Origin: Gautieria morchelliformis
Taxonomy: Eukaryota > Basidiomycota > Agaricomycetes > Gomphales > Gomphaceae
DNA length: 64,000 nt
Assembly: GCA_015179125.1 (NCBI GenBank)
Contig: WHVA01000057.1
Coordinates: 186,001-250,000 of the forward strand
Direction of reading: 5' to 3'
How positions within the stretch are numbered: position 1 is the stretch's first letter; every line of letters begins with the position of its first letter. This document shows positions 23,504 through 35,449 of the stretch, one piece after another. The notes beneath the pieces were generated by a model that made no database searches, was not told the origin of the DNA, and was given only the letters and a program-made list of their open reading frames with translations. The position numbers were made by a program, and so were the translations under genes.

Positions 23504-23918
23504 TCTCTCGCGATGTCATAGTTCGGCCACAGCACCGAGTTGTCATAATCGAAGGGTTATATATATGTATTTCTCGGCATAGATCCCTGGGTTACGGCCG
23601 CGAGATCTCTCCATGAAAGCTGGTTTGTCACTGCTGAGTTGGAACAGAGGAGACAAAGGCTTTGCAGACGCCATGTAGAGACTGCAGTCGCCGTCGACTC
23701 GGAGGAAGCTATGTGATAATAATCATATCCCCAGTGAGCCTAGGCTATTCCCTTGATGACCGCAAGCTCTATGTAGATGGCGAGTTTGTGGAAGCTAACA
23801 TGCTGACGCCATCCAGGCGGATATTTTAGTCTGGACGACCTTAGTTTGCTGTTAATGGGCTGACGCCCTTTTTGTGTCTGTTTGGCTAAATACTTCCTAT
23901 GATCTATCGCTGATCGTC

Positions 23919-25719
23919 TTAGACCGTACCAAAGTGCCTAAGATGGTACAGTGACACTCTGCCCCGATTGTTTCCGATTGCAGCATATTCACTACCCGTC
24001 GAAAAGTCCATTGATGTATAATGTCCGAGTGGTGTAGTTGACGTCGGCCAGTTGGAGAAGACAGTCAAGGAGGGGAGGCGCACCTGTGAACCGGTCCATT
24101 TAATGAAACAAATAGGAGCAGTCATGCCAGGAGGAAGGTACCAATTTTAGTTGATCCTTCCTACTCTCACTCGCAAGCGCTAGGATCTGCGCATCTTGGT
24201 TACATAAAACAGATGGTCGAAATCGACGTGGTGAAGTGGCCGATGGTCTTGAGTTTCTGCCTTCATGCTATCACGTCCGTACACGTTTACCAATCCCGTT
24301 TTTGACCTACTCCACAGGGGTCAACGCGGCACCTATAATCATATAGTCTGCACGAGAATCTCTCACCCGATTGCTAAGTATGTATTACCTCTGGCAGAGT
24401 CACGTTCATACTTCCAAAGCCTCCATCGTCTTTCCACCGCCGTATGCATCGCTTATCGCCGACACCCCATATATATACACTTCATTGTCTTCCCCAAGGC
24501 CCATTAGGTTACCATCCTTTGTCCACCAAATCTTTGACGACCACATTCATCTTGACACTTCCCACAACTTGGCCTCCACCTCTGCGCCAATCGACAATGT
24601 CGATACACGCCCTTCATCGTCCCAAGAAAGGAAGCCGCCCGTGGGCGAAAATGCACAGGTCTCCATACTGAGCTCAGTGCTATAGGGGTTCGTACCCAAA
24701 AGGCCACGGGGAGATCGGGTGCAAACCCCACTCTTCAGGTCATAGGTATAGCAGAATGGCCGGGGTCCAGTTATTAGGACTGAAGACCCTGTGGGGTGGA
24801 ATTGGGACCTAATGATTGGAAGGGATGGTATATGAACACAATGAAGAACGGGGTTAGTGTGACCGTCGATCTAATTGAATCAACAGAGTCATACTGCTAT
24901 ACTACTAGGCGGGTGTGCATATCACTTACGTTGAAAAGCCGCAGTCGACGATCCGCACTAGCTGTCAAGAGAACGGGGACAGAGGGTGAAGGATGGAACA
25001 TGACTGATCGGATCCCTCCTTCGGCCTTTGCAGACTGATTCGCATCGCGAAGCCGTTCTAGTGACAATTGGCCCCGAGGAAGAGTATTCCACCTTGTGAA
25101 GACAGGAGACCACCAGAGGTACTCAAAAACCTTGTGATACCTTCCTTATTGGCAGTGTCGGACATACATTCCGAGGCTTGGGAAACGCGTCGTCTTTTCT
25201 TTCTGTGAAGCCGGTCCCGAGCTGTGGAAGCCCACTGTGGAGCAGGATGCACTCTTCCGTACCTTGCGGTGCAAATGTAATCAGCGACTCGGACATGCCT
25301 CCGTGTCCAAAGAAGAAAGAAAACATATGTACTGGCGTCGCAGGCGGGCCTCATAGTCCCTGCCTCTTATGGCATCTTCCTGCGGCCCATCGCGTAATTT
25401 GCGAAGACGGTTGTCAGAGGCAACTGAGACCTGAACGTTTTGGTCGTTGAGATCCGCCCACGCAGCGAATGTACGGGCGTTGACTCTGAGGAGGCTACCA
25501 AGCGCAGAGTGGCTTGCACCACACGTAAGTATCATCGTTCGGCAGTCTGTCGAGGTACTCGGTAGATTCCTCCACTACATAGGCACTTGTCGCAGAGTCC
25601 GCGTCTGCACCTAGTTCTCCTTCGCCACTGCGAGGACTGGCACCGTCCGCACGATCAAATCGCGAGTCAACGCGTTGATTGAACGACAACGATGGCCCAG
25701 TTTCATCGATGTAGAACAA
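23919..25719 (-). pseudogene. UTP18: decayed copy of UTP18 (U3 snoRNA-associated WD40 protein)
   Basis: Utp18 is a WD40 protein of the small-subunit processome in the nucleolus. Recognisable blocks occur in the right order on the minus strand: FYIDETGPS (25715), RLRKLRDGPQEDAIRGRDYE (25400), VHPAPQWAS (25260), LPRGQLSLERLRDANQ (25080), VLITGPRPFCYTYDL (24760), ETCAFSPTGG (24650), VDWRRGGGQVVGSVKMN (24590), RRWKDDGGFGS (24440) and GSEYAAIGNNRGRVSLYHL (23950). They lie in different frames at about four places where no intron can explain the change: near 25090, 24620, 24545 and 24480. The acidic N-terminal exon(s) were not found. The gene is essential in yeast, so a working copy should lie elsewhere, unless these shifts are assembly errors. 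The intact host genes around it make that less likely. Confidence 0.8.
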
Positions 25720-26329
25720 CTATTTTGCGCATGTCAGCTTGCTTTTAAATCAGCGAGAAACTGGAAGGCTGGCTGACATCTGCATCCATCATAGTACCCG
25801 GTGAAGATTTACTCGGGAACGTAAATCACGTAAATGCGGGATCAAATACTTACCGGCCACTAGTATTTGATCCGATCCGCGATCACGGCGGCTCAAGCGC
25901 TCAGACTTCATCTGACGCCGAAGCATTATTGTGAGACGATCGGTAGCGGCGCAACAGCGCCCGTCCCCGACTCCGTTAATCTCTTCATAGTGCGGGATAT
26001 AAAAAGAGCACAGCCAAAAATAACGACGCGGGGGAAAATTTGATGCCGAACCCGAGATAATTATGGGAATCGCGGAAAAGTACTAATATAATATCACCTG
26101 CACAGGGAAATGAGAATAAGGACAAAGACAATCTTACAAGAGGCCGAGATAATGATGGCTGTCAACAAAAAAGCGTGAAATATGAGCGGGATAGTAACAG
26201 ATAAAGCAGGGATATTCAAAAAAGGGTAAAGCGTTTCATAGATCATAAACTTTGCATGCACCGTCGTGATCCTGACCAGGTTGTGTCGACAGGACCCTCC
26301 CCTCCTCTCAGTCGGAGTCGGGGACGACG
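25720..26329. other. intergenic with a small hairpin
   Basis: GGATCAAATACT (25839-25850) and AGTATTTGATCC (25862-25873) form a perfect 12-base stem with an 11-base loop. No gene seen. Confidence 0.5.
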
Positions 26330-29300
26330 TCATGCATCTGGACTCCTTAAGATACAATATCTATGTTCGTTGAAAGACGCCGGATTGGGTGGTTGTTTCT
26401 GCTCTAGCAGAGTTATGACCTGGTCGAGCTTGGATGTGAAGTCAGCCTGCATCTGATCTAGACGATTCTTGTGGCTGATTTTCATGTCCCTGATATACTT
26501 TCGCATGCGATCTAGTTTTTCTTCGACATTCAAAGGGGGACCTTCGTCGTCTGTATCTTCCACGTCCGAGAGTACACCCTCATTCCCGGGAGGGATCATC
26601 ACTTTTATCATGGCATGAGATGGACAATGTTCTGGTGAGCCGCTGCGCTCGCAGTCTTCACAAATATCAACCTCTAAGGCGCCGGTCTGTCACTTTACAC
26701 GGCAATCGCAGACGTATCAAGTGACGCACCAGAGCATTGTAAGCATCTGAAGTGACCCTTATTCAGGATAGCTTCCTTGCAGCAAGCACATTCCACGATT
26801 TCATTTTCAATGAACGCAGACGTCCCCTCTAGCCTACTGCATCCACAGCCAGACCTCTCATGCTTCGCCATGTGTTTTTTTGCGCGATGGTCAAACATTC
26901 CGCGGGCGAGCCGATTTGAGGTATTAAATTTGAACAATATCATTGTATGTGAGGTCGAATGGTCTGTACTGGGGTGCCTGGGGGGGTCTGCATGCTCGCA
27001 GTCATTACAAAGGTCGAAATCTACAGACACGAAGGTTGGTAGGGAAGAAGCAGAAGCAGTAAATAACGCACCCTCGCAATCAATGCAATGAAAACGTTTC
27101 CCATATATCTCAGAGTAACAACCGTCGCAAAAGAAACCACTAAATGTTGAATTTTCAGCAACACCATTAGTGCAATAGGAAATTATCTAGCCCACTCATG
27201 CCTGGAGTGCAGACGCGACTGCACATCGGCTAATGCTTCATAAAAAGCTATGTCCGCCTTTGAGATGTGGTGACTGAGAGTCAAGTTCCTGCGCTCCTTG
27301 TCATTGGATGGTTCACGTTCCTTGTACTCGTGGTCACCACTGTAAATAGTCGGTGAGCGAAGTGCAATATTCAGCCACTGCAAGCGGATTGATCGTCGAC
27401 GTTGTAGGTAATTTCGAGTTAATCGTGGTGAGATCAGCTGGACACTCTCCAGTACACGGTCTGCCGCCAACCGGAACATCTGTAGAGGTGGAACAGTACC
27501 AAATCGTATATTGAGAGGCGTCCAGGGAAAGGCCTCATCCGTCTGCAATTCCACATTTTCCTTGTAGAGGTGTCTTGAGAATGGACCATAAAAGGTAGGA
27601 TTTTTGGTGTCTTTGACGGGATCAGATAATTGATCGAGACTTGTAGAAGGTTCTGGTGCGTGCTGGTCTATAGGATGAAAAACTGTTGGCGCTGTGTCCA
27701 ATTGCGTTTCCTGGTGTACGGATCCCTGAACTGGGCTGCCAGGGTTAATTAACGTCCTTTCATCATGATCACTCATCAATAGATTCTTTCCTGCCATGAT
27801 TGGTGGGCCTGGTTCAATAGAAGACAATGGACCGGTTGCTTCAGGCTGCATCAGTGTAATTTTAGAGGACAGCTCGTCATCGTCATCAACCGTGCTGCCA
27901 TCATCCGAGTAGGTGTCGTCCAAATCGGTATCATACCACTTCATCTGTACTTCACAACCGATCCTATTGACAAACTTCCCATAGTGGTATTGTGAATACT
28001 AGGTATAACTATAAGCGAGAGGGCAGAAAAATCATAATGGTAAGAGACAAACAATACCGCAAGAGAAGCCTTTGAACTGTTCATTAACATCAAGCTTCTG
28101 CTGCCTGAATGACTCTGAAATCTGCAGTAAATTCACATCCACCTTCTCGTACGAAGAGCCCACCTTGAAGCACAGTAACCCGCTCCCATACTTTTCTGAA
28201 CGCGCTACTTAACGAGACTCCCGCCCCCTGTAATTCGCGAGAATCTAGAATGTATTCTTTCGCGAATACAATGATGTCCAGATGGCGGGAGAGCAGAAGT
28301 TCCAACAGAGGAAGTAGATACTGCTCGGAAATGAAAAGAAACTCGCAAAGCAGATCTTCACATACGCACCTTCTCAATACGGCCGGCGCCGAATAACAAG
28401 ACAATGGACCCTGGAGCATCGATATGGTATTGCGCTTTTTCCAAGGTATCTCTGATGGCTTTCTCGGTTTGGGCTCTATAGGACTTTGCCAACCACTGAA
28501 GTTCGGGTTCCGCTTCACGTGGCTGAACAACGTGGCTGATGGCGTCGATAATTGATTGTATCTCAGCAAATGCCAGCACATTCAGATAGTTCTGGACAGG
28601 CTCCACGTTTTCGCGTCTAACACGCATTTGAGCTGTTGACATTTGTGCCAAGATTTGTCGAATGCGTTGAGCATATCTGAAGATTTCGGAGGGCCATGCT
28701 GATTGCAGACAGTCAGGGACCACGTTTGTCTTGGCACAGGTGAAGCGCACCTCCGTTCCAGTAGGCGATCCATCGTAGCAGAGACCATTCTTGTGGCATT
28801 CCATCTGTGAAGGCATTAACTTCACTAACTTTGATGAACCCAGAGCCATCGTCGTCGAATGCTTCACTAATGGAGGGAAGGTACCGAATACCAAGATATG
28901 GTAGACACCATCTGTCTGCTGCATCAATTATAACAGGCGCTGATGCCTGGCTCGGAGTCACGGGAGTCTCGCCGTCAAGACTTCGTGCCCGTGATACAGT
29001 TAGATCGTGCAGGTAATGGTCATGTAGGGTGACCGTGAAATGGCGAGTTTTCACACTGACCCGCCAATTCTACTTCGAGTGGGACTGCAGTTACAAGCAA
29101 GTTTTTTTAAAACAGCGCACCATTATTTTCCATAAATGCCGGATTTCCTGGAAGGAAATGTGAACAGAAAGCTTCTAAATTGAATTGGAAGTAAAAGTGA
29201 CAAACGTACGTACCTTGTCATGAATATGCACATGATGGCCATCATTTAATTTCTTCATGATGTTATGCTCGACCTGTTTAATCTCGGATTCCAAGCGATC

Positions 29301-30476
29301 CTTGACGATTTTCAAATTCCTTTCGAAGGTCGACCGATTTTCCACAAGAAGATCTTCAATGGACGTCTGTAGTGTGCCCCATTCCTCTCTGGCCTCGCGC
29401 TTTACTTCTTGAAGGTTACCTGCTGTGTCCCCCGGTCTTCCGATTCCAGTCTTTCTGGGCCGTTCTCGAACTCCATCTCGGTAGTAAGCGGTGTATAGTC
29501 GTTCGAATTCATCCCCATTGCCGGGGAGCGCGATTTTGTTTTGTTCTTTCTTGAGAAACTCAGTTAGAAGCTTCTCCTCCCCTGTAGGGTTCTTAAACAT
29601 TTCTTTCATGAATTCGAAGACTCCATCCAGTTTGCGATCAATGGCGTCAACAGTATGCGCTGTGTGGCTGTGAAGCGCCCATAGCATAGCTTGTTTATCT
29701 TGCTGAAATTGACCTGCGAGATCTGTGAATTTATCTGACCATCGCTGAACGCGCATAACTCGATCCTATGTCGCGAGAAAGATTCAAATCCTATCTGTGA
29801 TGCAAAGGAGTGACAAATGACTCGCCCACGAATGAACTTTGCGGTACTTGTCGACCATGTTGTTAGCGGCCGTCATGTGCTCATCGGCGGTTTTTAAGAC
29901 GTTTTCCAGACCTTCTGGATTTTCCGCTGTGGGCATTTTCTCTGTTTTGTGTGTCTTATTAAGCTGAGACAAACTAAGTGAGTTATCGTGAGCATGACTC
30001 TAAATTTAGATGAAGCATTTCCATTTACTCAAGCAATGGGGTCATCATGTCCATCATCTGTATTAAGAGTGCGCCAACACGTTTATCATTGTCATTTTTG
30101 CTGGCAAAGACTTCCATCGCGGCCTTGAATGGAATGATTGCAACTGGCGACAGGGAATATCATTGTGGGGGCAGTCTAGCAAGGAGTCAGATAGACATAC
30201 GTGTGATGACAGGGTGTATGTCCTTGATAGTGTCGAGAACCGCAATGATCCCGTCAGCATGTTCAATCAATTTCCTAGCAGTGTGGCGTTTCAATGAATC
30301 GACCGTCTGAAGGTGGGCTATAGACTGCTTCAGAACATCTATTCGCTCGGCGCCATAGGGTGCCGCGGCTGACACGATCGAGGGAGCACACTCACTCAAT
30401 TATGTTTTCTCGAGCTCAAGTATAACTCACCGCGAGTAATGGTAATGTCTGGAAGGAGTCCAGTGGGAGTAGACAT
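26330..30476 (-). CDS. large EF-hand and ZZ-type zinc finger protein with helical N-terminus
   Basis: Thirteen exons with consistent phases: 30476-30431, 30368-30201, 30143-30029, 29973-29838, 29765-29214, 29069-28751, 28698-28370, 28320-28164, 28114-28058, 27949-27196, 27139-27072, 27020-26730, 26673-26330. They give 1,111 residues. Residues 1-155 are helical (KAAMEVFASKNDNDKR, QMMDMMTPLLD), of a type found at the N-terminus of many mushroom proteins and tentatively like the MLKL/adaptor helical bundle. A charged helical part follows. A canonical EF-hand loop (DDDGSGFIKVSE) is near residue 411, then another helical region and an acidic linker (residues 630-870). Two ZZ zinc fingers (FFCDGCYSEIYGKRFHC...C near 880, CACCKEAILNKGHFRC near 975) come before a C-terminal coiled coil. 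Function unknown; a calcium-responsive scaffold or signalling role is inferred. The donor of intron 4 is weak (GTTCAT). Confidence 0.8.
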
Positions 30477-31620
30477 ATTGTCTGCTGAGGTAGACAGACT
30501 AGGCGGAGAGGAAGGACCTTATAAAGACTTAAGAAGGAGGTCACGATGGTAAACAGGCGACCGATTCAAACTTAGAGCTTAGGGACCAATGCTACGCGCT
30601 CAGGAACTACTGTGCTGGATCTTGGCACACTTGCTGTGACGCTGAAAGCCAAATGTGCCAGCTGTTCTGCCAGAAGTTGTTACGGTAAACATGCATCTTC
30701 AATAGATGGACCAAATACCCGGTACAGTATGTTGCCAATCTACGAGTCAGATACATCGAAGAACGGTGGTCTCTTATCGCGTGACAGTCTTGACTCGAGG
30801 GATGTAAGTACAGCCCACACAAAGGATTTCTTTTCGAGCGACACGCAAAAACAGCAATCAGCGCCAGGATCTTCGGGGATAGACACCTCTGTGGTCCTCA
30901 GCGCTGTTGTGTTGACGGGCGTTGGATCCCGACTCGACTCGAGTGAGGAAGATAAGCAGCGCCTTTCCGACTGTACGCGCCAGTGTCCCTTGATTATCGA
31001 TTATCTCCGAATCACGTCCAGAGATACTGACGCGTCTCAAGGAAATGAAAATGTGATAGGCGACGCCTCTAAACCGTATTGCCACATCGGTATGCCTTCT
31101 GGAGATTCGGCGAAGCATGTCAGAAGATAAGAATAGCATAGAATACGTGCCAGTCGACGTGACAACGACTGCTGCCAGTGTGAAATAGTTGAATACCGAC
31201 TAGTCGTGACTCATTTTTCGTGACTCATTTACAGAACAGGCAAGCATCAAACAGCGTCCTCGCCATGATGACGGATTCGGAACCTGGTGTCTATGGGACA
31301 TGCAACGAGTTGGCCAATAGATATCATATACTGCAGATGTATACGCCATCGACACACCATGTGGGTTTCTTGAACGAGATTCGGAGAAAAAGACAATATA
31401 AACTTTGCATGATAACTTCAATTCGTGCACGAGACCCTTATAGAAATGGAATACACTCAATATGTTTACGACCGCCCTGGTACGGTCCCCCAGAGGTGAG
31501 GGAACTTTGGGAGATTCAAAATCTAGATTGGACGGAATTATGTCACGTGACTAGTTTGTGCATTTTTGCGAACGTTGTATTTGGTTATGTTTGCGGCTAA
31601 TTTTAACTCCTGTCGCGTAT
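30477..31620. other. intergenic between the EF-hand/ZZ gene and RNR1, divergent
   Basis: Both neighbours start from this stretch. Open frames at 30612-31130 and 31220-31600 show no motif. An ACGCGT box lies at 31030-31035. Confidence 0.45.
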
Positions 31621-31635
31621 TATAAATTGACGCGT
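31621..31635 (+). promoter_or_regulatory. TATA-like box and MluI cell-cycle box upstream of RNR1
   Basis: TATAAA at 31621 is followed by ACGCGT at 31630-31635, about 85 bases before the RNR1 start codon. ACGCGT is the MCB bound by MBF (Mbp1/Swi6), which drives ribonucleotide reductase genes at G1/S in yeasts. The presence here is seen. Its use is inferred. Confidence 0.55.
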
Positions 31636-31718
31636 CTCATCTGTTTCTTCCTACCTTCGACCACCACGCAGCATACCCGTTTCACCACATAACCCTTACT
31701 ACATCGATATCACTGGGA

Positions 31719-34700
31719 ATGGCTTTCGTATATAAACGCGGTATGTGTCTCTACTCTCGGTGGCAAAGGCCTCAGCAAACTGACCCTCGCCGTGGCTTTC
31801 TGTTCTGTCATAGACGGGTGAGTATCGACGCGTCATTGTTCTATCTATCCTGTTACTGACGCGTTCTTTTGGTGTCTAATGTAGACGGGCAAGTTTTTTC
31901 CGCGTCGCTGCAGCGTTAATGACGCGTTGTGCTAACACACTCCTGAGCAGAAAGAACACGTAGCATTTGACAAAGTAAGTACGACGCGTCCTCACCTCAT
32001 CTTTTCTTACTCTCTATCCTAGATCACGTCTCGAATCAGCAAGGTTTGTCCAGCGTCGCGTCGCGTTCGTGCCGGGCACTTATGCGCTTCCATATAGCTT
32101 TGCTATGGGCTTGACACGGACCATCTGGACCCCATTGAGTACGTGTTGTACATGTTATGAGTTTTTGACGCGCCTCGTGTATACTTGACTAACCATTCGA
32201 CGATTTGTTTCGTAGGATCACAAAGAAAGTCATCTCAGGTGTCTACCAAGGCGTGACTACGGTCGAACTTGACGTTCGTGCTTGTCTTTTGCCTTTTGCG
32301 CGTCTCACTCATGTGCGAATGCAGAACCTCGCGGCAGAAACTGCGGCGTATCTTACAACTTCCCATCCTGACTACGCCGTCCTTGCAGCACGAATCGCGA
32401 TTTCCAACTTGCACAAGGAAACCAAGAAGAAGTTCAGTGAAGTCATTGAAGACCTCTACAACTATGGTAAAACATTCTTTGCACGTCACCCAGCAATCGA
32501 TGAGCTCAACGTCTCCTATAACAGTGAATCCCAAGAATGGACGACCTGCGGGCATGATCTCTAAACAAATGTATGAAGTTGTTCGCGCCAACGCTGAACT
32601 CCTTGACTCGGCTATAGTATACAATCGCGATTTTGATTACAACTTGTAAGTTACTCTCGGTATCCTGACACGTCCTACTCACGACATGCAGCTTCGGCTT
32701 CAAAACATTGGAGCGCTCTTACCTGCTGAGGATTGGAGGGCGCGTAGCCGAACGTCCACAACATATGCTAATGCGTGTAGCTGTAGGGATCCACGGCAAT
32801 GACGTCGAGCGAGCTATTGAGTCGTACCACCTCATGAGCCAACGCTTCTTCACCCACGCCAGCCCGACATTGTTCAATGCTGGGACACCGAACCCACAGC
32901 TCGCATCGTGTTTCCTTGTCAGCATGCGCGAGGATTCGATTGAGGGCATTTATGATACCCTGAAGACTTGCGCTATGATCTCCAAGACAGCCGGTGGCAT
33001 TGGACTAAACATACATTGTATTCGTGCTACAGGGTATGCAGTTTCGCCGTCATTGATTCCCGATAACTGAAGTTGAGTGGCCGTGGTAGTTCGTACATTG
33101 CCGGTACCAATGGCTACTCAAACGGTATCGTGCCAATGCTCCGTGCATACGACGCGACCGCGCGATATGTTGACCAGGGAGGCAATAAGCGGCCGGGCGC
33201 GTTCACTATCTACATCGAGCCATGGCATGCCGACGTATTCGAGTTCCTTGACTTGAGGAAGAACCATGGCAAAGAGGAAGTTAGAGCAAGGGACCTATTC
33301 TACGCTTTGTGGATCCCCGACCTTTTGTGAGTTCGACGTATTATACACAATGACCTCGCTAACACCTATGCAGCATGAAGCGTGTAGAAGAAAACGGCAA
33401 ATGGTCTCTCTTTTGCCCCGACGAGGCGCCAAATTTGCACGAGGTACACAGTGCGGAGTTTGAGGCTTTGTACACAAGATATGAACGCGAAGGCCGAGCA
33501 AAGAAGACGATCGACGCGCAGAAGCTCTGGTACGCTATCACAGAGGCACAAGTAGAGACTGGTGGACCTTTCATGCTGTATAAAGATGCCGCTAATGGTA
33601 AGCACCGTTCTTGACTTCGTCGCCTTACTCTAGCTCACTGTTCCGCAGCCAAGTCGAACCAGCAGAACCTGGGTACCATCAAATCGTCAAACCTATGCAC
33701 AGAAATCATTGAGTATTCCTCGCCTGATGAAGTTGCTGTTTGCAACCTTGCCTCGATCGCCCTGCCGAGTTTCATCAACGCCAAGTCTGGCAAGTATGAT
33801 TTCCAGAAGCTACATGACGTCACCAAAGTTGTAGCGTTCAACCTCAACCGTGTCATTGACGTCAACTACTACCCTGTCCCTGAGGCGCGTCGCTCTAACA
33901 TGCGTCACCGTCCCATTGGAATCGGCGTTCAAGGCCTCGCTGACACATTCATGGCATTGCGCATGCCATTTGACTCCACTGCTGCTAAAGAACTCAACAT
34001 CCAGATCTTCGAAACCATTTACCACGCAGCAGTTGAGGCCAGCGTGGACATGGCTCAAACGGACGGCCCTTACGAGTCATGGGAAGGCAGCCCAGCCAGC
34101 CAAGGCCGGCTTCAATTTGACTTGTGGGGCGTCACCCCGACGGACCTTTGGGAATGGGACGGGCTTAAGGAGAGGGTTAAGCGTGTGGGGATGAGGAACT
34201 CGCTCCTTTGCGCTCCAATGCCCACTGCGTCGACAAGCCAAATCTTGGGCTTCAATGAGTGCTTCGAACCCTACACAAAGTGCGCTCTTTCTTGGCTACG
34301 TCGTTGAGAGTACTATGCTAATGAACACAAACCTTCAGCAACATCTATACACGTCGTGTTCTTGCTGGGGAGTTCCAGGTTGTGTGCCCTTGGTTACTCA
34401 AGGAACTTGTTGAGCTCAAGCTCTGGAATGATGACATGAAGAACCAAATCATTGCCGCGAACGGTGAGTAGCGCCCTGTTGTTCCTGGCGCCCTCGCTCA
34501 GCGAGCACTTGGATAGGCTCGATCCAGAGTATCCCTACCATCCCTGATGACGTGAAGGCCATCTACAAGACCGTGTGGGAGTTGAGTCAAAAGAAGGTGC
34601 TAGACCTCGCTGCCGACCGTGGGGCATACATCTGTCAAAGCCAGAGCTTGAATGTGCACCTGGCAAACCCGACGATGGGTCAGCTGGTGAGTAGGCATCT

Positions 34701-35264
34701 TGTTCTGGTGAGAAGATGACGCTGACGTTCAATGTTCAGACAAGCATGCACTTCTATGGGTGGAAGAAGGGTCTGAAGACCGGCATGTAGTAAGTGCTTC
34801 CTTATGGACTTCAACGCGTTATCCTAACAATACCCGCCGCTAGCTACCTGCGAACTCGTCCGGCCGCTCAAGCCATCCAGTTCACAGTTGATCAAAGCTT
34901 CTTGAAGAAAAAGACACCAGCAGTGATGCCGACACCGTCGCCCTCTCCCTCGCCAACATCCAAAGCGAAGGCTGAGCCCTCGACACCTAAAGTCAATGGC
35001 ACAGCGATCGTCAAAGCCGAACCTGTCACGCCCACCGTGTCAGCGCTGCGCGGGACACAGTCCGAGTCGCCGTCACCATCCCCGACTCCCACCACACCTT
35101 CAGACGCTGAGCTTGTTTCGCTCGACCCGAGAACGGCCAAGGCGGCAGCTGAAGACCCCGACTTTGCTGCGGCGCTGCAGAGGCAGCGGGAGCGGGAGCT
35201 CGAGGAGGCGAAGTTGATGTGCTCGTTGGAAAATAAGGAAGCGTGCACGATGTGCTCGGGATGA
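31719..35264 (+). CDS. RNR1: ribonucleoside-diphosphate reductase large subunit
   Basis: RNR1 makes deoxyribonucleotides from ribonucleoside diphosphates with the small subunit. Seventeen exons: 31719-31740, 31814-31817, 31885-31888, 31951-31974, 32023-32043, 32098-32138, 32216-32273, 32325-32466, 32525-32645, 32692-33033, 33078-33326, 33374-33597, 33649-34279, 34339-34463, 34517-34686, 34740-34789, 34844-35264. They give 882 residues, close to yeast Rnr1. The N-terminal ATP cone reads [16 protein letters not shown]. The active-site motif is FNECFEPYT, the substrate Cys is in SCFLVS, and the C-terminal redox pair is in CTMCSG. A Pro/Ser-rich linker precedes the tail. Exons 2 and 3 are 4 bases each and are needed to encode the conserved RDGRKE. 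Intron 3 is GC-AG. The gene looks intact. MCB boxes suggest S-phase expression. Confidence 0.95.
31828..31989. promoter_or_regulatory. cluster of four MluI boxes in the first introns of RNR1
   Basis: Exact ACGCGT copies are at 31828, 31859, 31922 and 31984, with near matches (TCGCGT, ACGCGC) around 32056-32062 and 32168. All lie in introns 2-4 of the RNR1 model. Six-base boxes at this density are far above chance. Confidence 0.6.
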
Positions 35265-35449
35265 TCTAATTTGGCCGTAGCCTACCCAGTCTGCTTTTCT
35301 GTTTTCGTGTTTGTTGCAACGCATGTCCCTATGTACTACCAATCTGTTACTATGGAGATTTCACTATTGAATTGAAAGGAAATATTTATTCTCGGAGGCT
35401 GCTTAGTCACATGTTTGTGGAGTATTATGGACGCGTTTAGCAGTTCTCA

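Larger units (their letters stand above)
20988..23918. other. gene-poor stretch with inverted repeats
   Basis: No convincing gene. It holds a long hairpin at 21422-21576, a GC-rich GGGCT/AGCCC-type tract at 21600-21695 and a compound inverted repeat at 23461-23503. A 107-codon minus-strand frame at 22998-23321 has a hydrophobic middle but nothing recognisable. Confidence 0.45.

Noticed and set aside
30612-31130. 172-codon frame between the EF-hand/ZZ gene and RNR1
   Set aside because: No motif; ends short of RNR1; overlaps an equally long frame on the other strand.
31220-31600. 126-codon frame upstream of RNR1
   Set aside because: No recognisable domain or hydrophobic pattern; mixed composition typical of chance frames.
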